Assembly (NCBI GenBank): GCA_013054445.1
Contig: JAAMPI010001291.1
Location: 1 to 16,421 of the forward strand
Direction: 5' to 3'
Length of the DNA stretch: 16,421 nt
From: Cudoniella acicularis
Lineage: Eukaryota; Ascomycota; Leotiomycetes; Helotiales; Helotiaceae
Position numbers and translations under genes: made by a program. Within the stretch, counting starts at the first letter, position 1. Every line of letters starts with the position of its first letter. Positions 9,381 to 16,421 of the stretch are shown in pieces. The notes under the pieces were generated by a model. The model saw nothing but the letters and a program-made list of their open reading frames with translations, was not told the origin of the DNA and searched no databases.

Positions 9381-10016
9381 GAAGTCCATCCACTTGACCG
9401 GGCTCCTCGGAATTGAGCACCTTAATACCGTATATATGGACGTACTTTTATCGGTCATCGCTTGCTTTACAAACTTCGGGGCAAGTTTGGATCAGTCACT
9501 GCGCTGTTCAGCAAATTTAACAACATCCTACTGAAACTGATAGACACTTGAGATGCAGATCGTGCATACCAACGTGCGAACGCGGATACGACTTCGAAGA
9601 CAAACGGTATTTGGTCAAAATAGCAGATTGCTCTAGACTCGACTTATTCGGTGAGAGAAGATGTAGACCGAAAGCACTTCGAGTAATAGTATGTGGGAAA
9701 ACCAGAAACTAGGCAGAAACTCTCCCAATAGAGAGCTGTGGTGAGCATTGGGGGCCTCTGCGGGGAAAACGCCACATTCGAGATGAATGGCATGCAAGTT
9801 CGACAGTCACCTCCAGCAAACTGAAAAAATCGAATTGATGAGATCGACCTTTCTCAGGCAGCATTCAAGATTTTGTTACACCATGCCGCTGCTGAATGTA
9901 AAGTTTTCCTCCCTTATGTTGAGATGTGATGAAATTTCTCGAAAATTTACCAATCATTACGACCATCTACATCTACCGGATCTACCATCTATTTACCTCT
10001 CCAACAGGCAAGTGCT
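9381..10016. other. Intergenic region between convergent genes
   Basis: It contains the 3' ends of the methyltransferase and acyltransferase genes. A plus-strand open frame at 9787-10050 overlaps the end of the acyltransferase gene and has no recognisable motif, so I do not call it. Near 9963-9997 a few CATCTAC-like words recur. Nothing else is supported. Confidence 0.5.
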
Positions 10017-11024
10017 TCATTCAAACTTTTCACAGTCTACCCAAATATAGCTGCTAGTCCAACCGATTTTTGCACCAAGTGATCTCATCACGCCCTCACT
10101 TCCTTCATTTCCCACTTTCACATCGGAGTGTACCCAACCGCTCTTCCCAAAACATCCCAGATCACTGAATTCCCCTCGGTTTAATCTCCCAAGGAGGTGT
10201 ACAGCTACTTGCGTTGCCAGTCCTTTGCCTCTATACTCAGGCAACACATAAAGAGTTACTAAACTACCATCAATTCCCAAATAGCCCCACGCAACTAACT
10301 TCCCTTCCTCATTCATGATTCCAACATTGGCTTGCAATCGCAGAGTTTCTGGCTGTCTTGGAATACTTGACGTTGAAATAACAATATCGATCTGGTCATC
10401 CGGCACCCTTGCAATGCTATACCCCTCCGGCAAAGTTCTTCTCTCCCGTTGACCTTCCATTTGAGAGTTGGATGAAATAGCAGAGGTAGACACATTCCAG
10501 AGTCTCCAATGTGTCACGTAAGGACATGCCCCAGTGGGCTCACAAAGCTTGGTGAGCGAGGCTGTAATCCTTTCATGCAGACATCCAAATTTCAATATTG
10601 GCTTGAAGGGCCACCCGGGGGCCTCTGGAATGGGTGTGTTCTTGAGGAACTGAACAGTGGCCTTGGTGTGAAGGGACAGGAGATTTTGCTCCTCGCTCGT
10701 GAGGGGATTTGAGTTCGTGATCAGCGGATTGAACATCCAGATCTGGGACTCGGCATGCCGTGAGCGATCGGCAAATACGATTGTCCAGATTTCCGGGAGT
10801 GGAGGTGTTCCTGTTCCTGGATCCGAGCTCAGAATGGGTAGGGGCGGTGAAAAGGTGGCGCCAAAGAAGCAATGCCGAGATGGAAGGTTGTGAGGGGCAG
10901 TAATACGATTGAATAGGCTATTGCTGTGAGGTAGGTAGGGTTGTAGTATAGGCAGGAACACGGAAACTGCAGTTTCTTGCGAATACCTGTAGAATTGAGG
11001 GGGTAGAGCTTCCTCTTCAATCAT
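10017..11024 (-). CDS. GNAT-fold N-acyltransferase, substrate unknown
   Basis: Intronless gene for 335 residues. The GNAT fold is seen in the C-terminal half. A strand with GKLVAWGYLGIDGSLVTLYV leads into LPEYRGKGLATQVAVHLL, where R265-G-K-G-L-A is the acetyl-CoA pyrophosphate-binding loop (Q/RxxGxG/A). It is followed by HSDVKVGNEGSEGVMRSLG, matching the Asn-x-x-Ser and late Leu-Gly pattern of GNAT motif B. The N-terminal half has WTIVFADRSRHAESQIWMF, a pattern I associate with fungal GNAT or FR47-like proteins of unknown role. The layout recalls glycine N-acyltransferase-like two-part enzymes, so the acceptor could be a small molecule. No signal peptide or membrane segment is evident. Start ATG at 11024 is the first Met of the frame. 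The gene is convergent with the methyltransferase and divergent from the protease. Confidence 0.82.
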   Translation of the reverse strand: MIEEEALPPQFYRYSQETAVSVFLPILQPYLPHSNSLFNRITAPHNLPSRHCFFGATFSPPLPILSSDPGTGTPPLPEIWTIVFADRSRHAESQIWMFNPLITNSNPLTSEEQNLLSLHTKATVQFLKNTPIPEAPGWPFKPILKFGCLHERITASLTKLCEPTGACPYVTHWRLWNVSTSAISSNSQMEGQRERRTLPEGYSIARVPDDQIDIVISTSSIPRQPETLRLQANVGIMNEEGKLVAWGYLGIDGSLVTLYVLPEYRGKGLATQVAVHLLGRLNRGEFSDLGCFGKSGWVHSDVKVGNEGSEGVMRSLGAKIGWTSSYIWVDCEKFE

Positions 11025-12153
11025 CTTGTCCTAGGAATGGCTCGTGTCGCACACTAGGGACCGAGATTCGAAGATTTTGGTAACGCAATTAGATCTACTT
11101 TGATCCTTCTCGTTTATTGGAGCACGATCTGCGGTGCTCGTATGTCGATGCAGTCGTATTCGAAGTGTATCTACCCCTCAATTAGTCGTCGGTAAGTTGG
11201 GTAACTCGATAAACGATCCATTCAGTGGGCGTTATTTTAATTGATTTTCTCAATTGCAGTTATTAGAATTTCAAGTGAATACGAAGCTTACATATGGCAT
11301 GAAAGAACAGGTGAAAAGTTGAGACTGAAGTGTGAGTCATGTAAATGTCCTGAAAAAAAAAAGCCCTGATGTAAAAGTGGGACTAAGCCGACTACTATTT
11401 GATGTTATCTCCGATGTCACGTTCGTAACGAATTGAACGCCCGGAAAGCTTATTTCGATGTTCGGCGAGAGATCTCATCGCTTCCCCTCAACACCGTTCC
11501 ACGAAGTCGTGCGGCAACCGTCACTGTCCTACGTTGAACCGGATATGTCCTGTACAAGTACAAGTATATATCATTATCGCTCCCTCGGACTCCTTCTTCC
11601 AATGATGACCGCTCAGCACTCCATATCAACTTGCTCACGCACAGACACAAGTCGCACGACCTTCGTATTCATAATGAGCTGTTGACGTTGTGTTATTCCT
11701 TGTTATCTGCAATGACAAACCAATGCAGGTATTGCGACTTTCTCTATCGGCTTCTCGAAAAGAGTTACCTACCTTCCGCATTTGGCTTCGTATATATGAT
11801 GTTTCTGAGCTTCCTCTTTCGCTAGTAAAGCAGTTACAAGCACCGAGCACACTTCCGACTATCAGTCTATCTCTCAAAAAAGTACCAACCCCAGTGTTGG
11901 TAATTGACATCAAAACCCCCGTGTGATACATCCTCGTCATGGGTAACGATTATGGTTGGGTGCAAGGCCATCACAGGTCCTTCAAAGATGCAGAGTCGTG
12001 AGTATGACCGCATAGTGCCAAGAGTCCGGGACGGGCAGGTACAGGACTCTCCTAGAAATACATGAGAATTAATATGTTTTATACTCGACAATACTCCCAT
12101 CTCTCTGTTATCTCTCGTCTTTTTTTGAGAGCCATTGGGTTGCATTAATCACA
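11025..12153. promoter_or_regulatory. Long divergent intergenic region (acyltransferase / sedolisin)
   Basis: 1129 bases without a supported gene; the several short open frames on both strands lack recognisable content. TTATCT, the reverse of the GATA-factor site AGATAA, occurs at 11405-11410, 11703-11708 and 12108-12113, the last 41 bases before the protease start. AreA-type GATA factors commonly control secreted fungal proteases under nitrogen limitation. A pyrimidine-rich stretch ending in seven T sits at about 12091-12126. A run of ten A occurs near 11353-11362. Confidence 0.45.
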
Positions 12154-15100
12154 ATGATCCTTCCGGCCTTTTTGCAATTTCTTGCCCTTGCGGTTTCAGT
12201 ACGAAGTGCTGCTGTACCAAGCACCCATGTTGTTCACGAGAAACGAGATGGCTTAACATCGCACTGGGAAAAGCGAGAACCAGTTCCAGCCAATGCTCTT
12301 CTACCTATGAGGATAGGACTGAAGCAGAGAAATCTGGAATTAGGTCATGACCTTCTCATGGAAATGTGAGTTCTTGCAAACTTCAAAAATGAAGCCAGAG
12401 TATTTTTTGGGGGGAAGGAATCTGACCTTTTCAAGTTCTCATCCTGATTCAGAAAAATATGCCAAACACTATACATCAGAGGAAGTCATTGAGCTTTTTG
12501 CTCCTCACGAGGACACGGTGAATGCCGTAAGAGATTGGCTAATCGACTTTGGTATTGAACCCAAACGTATTACGCATTCTGACAACAAAGGATGGCTAGC
12601 CTTTGATGCCACCGCAGAAGATGCGGAGAACCTGCTAAAAACGAAGTATCATCTCTATGAGCACGCTGGTACTGGTCATCAAAATCTTGGTTGCGAAAGG
12701 TACCCGTACCCTGAACACATGCATTTCGAGCTCGCTAACCTTCCTCAGCTACCACGTGCCAGCACATATACAGGAGCATATCGACTATATAACCCCTGGA
12801 ATTAAACTTCTTGCACCTACGAAAGCCAAGCGCGATACCAATGCGAAGCGTGGCACTTTGATCCAACCCAGCCCCCTACAGCCCTTCAAAAAAGTCCGCC
12901 CCCCTACTAAACCCCTCCCATCTGATCTTGCAACATGTGATCAATTCATCACACCCGCTTGTATTAGGGCATTATACAATATCCCAGAAATCCCAGAATA
13001 CCCCGGTGGCCAGCCAAGAACAGATAACTCCTTGGGAATATTTGAGGAGGGAGATTTTTACAATGGAGGGGATCTGGATCAATTCTTCCAGACTTATGAA
13101 ACTCGCATCCCAGTTGGGACACGTCCGGTTTCTGCATTTATCGATGGCGCCGTATCAGATGGAAATGGGTTTGGAGGAGAATCTGACCGTGAGTACAACA
13201 GGTCCCCTCCTCATCTGCTACCTCCATTATCTTGGAGAGTCTGCCGACTCCAATTTCCTCTTTAATATCTTCAGCTTGAATGTTGACCTCTTTGAGTTTC
13301 AAACTCTACACTTTCGAAGAACAATGGCACTGTTGCGAGTTTGCTAACACTTTGGCCCTTCTAGTGGACTTCGAACTGGCTTACCCGATCGTCTATCCTC
13401 AAAATATCACTCTATACCAAACCGACGACAGTTACTGGGCAAACAACTTCGTTTTTGGCAGCTCCGGCCTATTCAACACCTTCCTTGATGCTCTTGATGG
13501 AGTTAGTAGTCTTTGATCATAAATGCTTCCCAATGCGTAACTTCAGCCTAATATTTCCACAGAGTTACTGCACGTACTCGGCTTTCGGTGAAACCGGCGA
13601 TGATCGTGAGTACTAAACATAATGAAACGAAATTCGTATTTAAACACGGGATTGCTGACCAGAGAAACAGCTAATCTCGATCCAAAGTACCCTGATCCTA
13701 ACGGGTACAATGGAACTCTGCAATGCGGTGTTTATAAGGTCTGCTCATCGATTCTGATAAATTTTCTGAACTGACAATATAGCCTACGAATGTGATATCC
13801 ATTTCATACGGGTTTCAAGAGTCGGATTTGCCGTATTATTATCAGCAAAGGTAAGAAGTTCTTTTTAGAAAGCAGACCAGCCCTTCCTAAGTCGGTCCTT
13901 TCCCAGTGGGCATCGGCTCACATGCTGGAGGGACGAAAGACGCTTTCAAATGTCTTTGAGTTGACCTGTCAACAAATTCTCTCATTATCGTGATTATTTC
14001 AAGGTCTAGAATTGCGCTGACTACTATTTTAGACAATGCAACGAGTTAGCTCAAAGCCCCCTCCCCCTATTCCCTCTCACTTCTAAATATATAACAGATT
14101 CCTAAAACTTGGACTACAAGGTGTCTCAGTCTTCCTCGCCTCTGGAGACAACGGAGTCTCCGGACGACCCTATCTCCCTCCTGTCGGAAACGGCTGTTTA
14201 GGCGACGGAACAATATTCAGTCCCAACTTCCCCAACACGTATTTTCCACCTCCACCTCCAACCCCTCACCTCCAATACCCACTCAAACTAACACCTTTGG
14301 CAGCTGCCCCTACCTAACCAACGTCGGAGCCACCAAGGTAAACAAAAACCAAACAGTTTACGACCCCGAAACAGCAGTCGTGGATCTCGAGGGCGGTACT
14401 TGGGGAAATCCATTCTCGTCCGGAGGAGGGTTTAGTAATATTTATCCGACGCCGGATTATCAGAGGGATGCGGTGTCACAGTATCTTCAGAATCATGCTC
14501 CTGATTATCCTTATTATTATGGGAGTCAGAATATTGGGAAGAATGGGGGGATTTATAATCGTCTTGGGAGAGGGTTTGTTTTTCCCGATTCCTGGTATGA
14601 TGATAAATGCTGATATGGATGCAGATTTCCTGATGTCGCTGCGAATGTATGTTCAAGATGGCTTTTTTCCTTCTTCTGAAACCCGTTCTGTTACCCCTCA
14701 TTCCTGGTTCGAGTTTTAGAAGGAAGTATGGCTTGATATGTGGTGACAAAAGAGACCACCAGGTGTACCATCTCTCGAGCAAGTACTAACATTGTCTAGG
14801 GTGACAACATAGCAGTCATATTCGACGGATTCGCCCAAATCTCAGGAGGGACGAGCGCAAGCTCCCCCATTTTCGCGTCAATCGTCAACAGGGTACTCTC
14901 CCTTTCCCTCCCACCTTTCCCCTACAAAAAAACACACTAACTCCCCCACCTCCCCCCACCAGATCAACGAAGCACGCCTCAACGCCGGCAAAAGAACCGT
15001 CGGATTCATCAACCCCGCTCTTTATGCCAATCCCCATGTTCTGAATGATATCACTGTGGGCAGGAATCCGGGTTGTGATACTTATGGATTTTTGTGCTCG

Positions 15101-15249
15101 CAGGGGTGGGATCCTGTTACTGGTCTCGGTACGTTTGTCATTTTCTCTCTCTGTGGTGGGTGGATTGAAGGAAGATGGCTGATTTATATGTGTGTGCAGG
15201 GACGCCGAATTACCCGAAGATGTTGAATTATTTCTTGGAATTGCCATAG
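12154..15249 (+). CDS. Secreted sedolisin-family (S53) tripeptidyl-peptidase precursor
   Basis: Secreted serine-carboxyl protease, active at acid pH, that trims tripeptides from protein N-termini or cuts internally. Exons: 12154-12365, 12436-12699, 12749-13188, 13365-13501, 13563-13605, 13671-13738, 13783-13850, 14033-14044, 14098-14238, 14304-14573, 14625-14646, 14800-14892, 14963-15128, 15200-15249. They sum to 1986 nt, or 661 residues. A signal peptide covers about residues 1-19. The activation prodomain (about 40-180) contains LLMEISHPDSEKYAKH and HIQEHIDYITPGIKL. Dibasic KR sites at 186-187 and 192-193 are likely processing points. The catalytic pair is E303 and D307 in ESDLD, rebuilt across intron 3. 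The oxyanion Asp is D432 (ASGDNG) and the nucleophile is S578 (GGTSASSP). The calcium site is N618-D-I-T and D640 in GWDPVTGLGTPN. All key residues are present, so the enzyme should be active. Every junction restores family sequence. It resembles fungal SedB-D/TPP enzymes, but I cannot say which. Confidence 0.95.
14033..14044 (+). other. 12-nt microexon of the sedolisin gene
   Basis: Flanked by introns 13851-14032 (GTAAGA..TTAG) and 14045-14097 (GTTAGC..ACAG). It completes an Arg codon and encodes Gln-Cys-Asn plus two bases of Glu. The joined protein reads YYYQQRQCNEFLKLGLQG, the family sequence with no gap. Skipping it keeps frame but removes four residues, including the Cys. Confidence 0.85.
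14625..14646 (+). other. 22-nt microexon of the sedolisin gene
   Basis: Flanked by introns 14574-14624 (GTTTGT..GCAG) and 14647-14799 (GTATGT..CTAG). It encodes the conserved FPDVAAN segment, completing GRGFPDVAANG before the serine-nucleophile exon. At 22 nt, skipping it would shift the frame and abolish the catalytic Ser. Confidence 0.87.
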
Positions 15250-16298
15250 AATATTGGTGTCTTGAGGGGTGTGCTTTTTGTGGTGCACCACGAGGTTGGA
15301 AATATCGGGTTATGAGTTTGGAATTTAGTAATGAAGTATCCGGTTCGGGGGGGGAGAAGTTTGGGCGCGATAATTACTCAGATACTCTCTCTAAATATCT
15401 AATTTTAATCTTTGCTAGAAGTGAAACCTTTTTGGTTCTTCAGTTCGCGCAAACGTATTCAGCGAGGTTCTTTATTTTTGAACCCCGAGCAGTCCTGGTA
15501 TTTAAGGAAGAAATTTGACTTGAAAAGCATAAATATCGTCATGAATTCTATGGGTTAACTGTAGACTTGCTTTTGGTTATATCTATTCCATGATTTCCAT
15601 TCATATATTCGTGTCATGTGTTTTTGTTTCCGCTACTGTACTCAGATAGGGCGAGGTATTTACGCTAAAATAGAATAAGCACAGCTATAATAAGACTTAG
15701 AAAGTATATGAATTTGTTCTCCCCATTATCAAACAACCGCCTTTATTGTGGATTTACTCGCGGCCACTGTTTCTGTCGGTATTGTTATCACAATCAAGTC
15801 GTGTAGACTATTTCCTGCGCCTCTCATGAGTCTCCTCTGGCGGCCCAGATTGAAATTCTGTCCTAATTATTAGTCTTTTCACACCTCTAACACCGTGTAA
15901 ATGACCATACACACTTTCCCTTTGCAGTCGCTGTTGGGTCCAGGTTCTTGCTTGGTTCGGAAAGCCATAAACTAGCGTTCACTTCTGGGTCGTTGTGGGT
16001 AAGTTCATTTACATGGTGTAGGATATGAAGATAGAAGTTGATTATTTGAGTGTTGAGAAATTTGGTATTCATATTCATATTTAGGTTTACACAGTGGGTA
16101 TTTTACTTACAAAGCACGGAGGGTTCCTATTGGGATAAGTGAACACTTCTAAAAAAGTGATTTCTCTTACGTTTTTCAGCTGGTAAATCATCATGACTCT
16201 ATAACAAAGCTCATACTTGACAAACTTCAAGTCTTCTCACCGAGTTCAGCTCACTTCAAATCCGCACCAAACGCCATTGACCTCATCACTTTTCCCCT
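15250..16298. other. AT-rich intergenic region between convergent genes
   Basis: About 1050 bases holding the 3' UTR of the protease gene and of the partial gene at the right edge. A perfect 12-bp palindrome, GTGGTGCACCAC, lies at 15280-15291, about 30 bases past the protease stop. Open frames here are short and without recognisable content. No RNA gene or mobile-element end was seen. Confidence 0.5.
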
Positions 16299-16421
16299 TC
16301 ACCACCACTCCAAAATCTTCATCGCACAATCATACAAGCGATCCCTATGCCCAACCACACTAACAACCCTCTCCCCGGCACCCCCCTCACTCCCCACAAA
16401 AATCTCACACCCACTCTCAAT
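16299..16421 (-). CDS. C-terminal end of a KH-domain-like protein (partial)
   Basis: The last 40 codons and TGA stop of a gene that enters from the right edge. The fragment contains ESGCEIFVGSE, then GERVVSVVGHRDRLYDCAMKILEWW. This resembles the second half of a type I KH RNA-binding domain: a strand after the helix (SGCEIFVG), a variable loop, a strand ending in V-x-G (VVSVVGHRD), and a final helix. The GxxG loop that would prove the fold lies outside the window. The other two frames of the stretch are broken or look random. Function is inferred from the fragment only. Confidence 0.5.
   Translation of the reverse strand: MESGCEIFVGSEGGAGERVVSVVGHRDRLYDCAMKILEWW

Noticed and set aside
9787..10050. 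87-codon plus-strand open frame
   Set aside because: It overlaps the end of the acyltransferase gene on the other strand and has no motif or homology I can recognise.
13189..13364. A hidden exon inside the 176-nt third intron of the protease gene
   Set aside because: Joining its flanks already restores GGESDLDFELAYP with no residues missing, and internal acceptors lead to quick stops.
1..16421. A biosynthetic gene cluster, mobile element or other multi-gene system
   Set aside because: The gene families are functionally unrelated, orientations are mixed, and I see no transposase, terminal repeats, backbone biosynthetic enzyme or phage-like gene.

Overview
The window is nuclear DNA from a filamentous ascomycete (Pezizomycotina; a leotiomycete-like origin is only a guess). 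The grounds are many short introns of 44-182 nt with GT..AG ends and CTAAC/CTAAT-like branch sites, CT-rich leaders, low-complexity Gln/Ser/Pro transcription-factor sequence, and protein families typical of that group. I see no mobile element, CRISPR array, rRNA or convincing tRNA.

Layout, left to right. (1) 191-2396, +: homeodomain transcription factor, four exons, with a Gln-rich tail. (2) 3086-4204, -: mitochondrial-type short-chain L-3-hydroxyacyl-CoA dehydrogenase of fatty-acid beta-oxidation, four exons, ending in a 16-nt exon that supplies the family's C-terminal FYDY. (3) 4441-8079, +: Tof1/Swi1/Timeless fork-protection protein, divergent from (2) across 236 nt. Its reading frame is broken three times as written. 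(4) 8576-9380, +: protein N-terminal (X-Pro-Lys/Arg) methyltransferase of the NTMT1/Tae1 family, three exons. (5) 10017-11024, -: intronless GNAT-fold acyltransferase of unknown substrate. (6) 12154-15249, +: secreted sedolisin (S53) protease precursor with 14 exons, including 12-nt and 22-nt microexons. (7) 16299-16421, -: C-terminal end of a gene running out of the window, KH-domain-like.

The genes do not form a pathway or cluster. They read as ordinary housekeeping and accessory fungal genes in mixed orientation. The only close regulatory link is the shared 236-nt promoter between (2) and (3). It carries CCTCGG (fatty-acid response core) on the dehydrogenase side and ACGCGT (MluI cell-cycle box) on the Tof1 side. 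Each motif suits its neighbour, although both are short enough to occur by chance.

I found no new multi-gene system. The observations most worth checking are the three single-base frame breaks in tof1, two of them in identical A8 runs, the microexons of the protease gene, the dehydrogenase's last intron, where retention changes only the final four residues, and a likely GC-AG intron in the same gene. Exon boundaries were deduced by hand from splice signals, phase and family sequence. In the dehydrogenase, methyltransferase and protease genes the joined exons add up to intact frames of 318, 217 and 661 residues.
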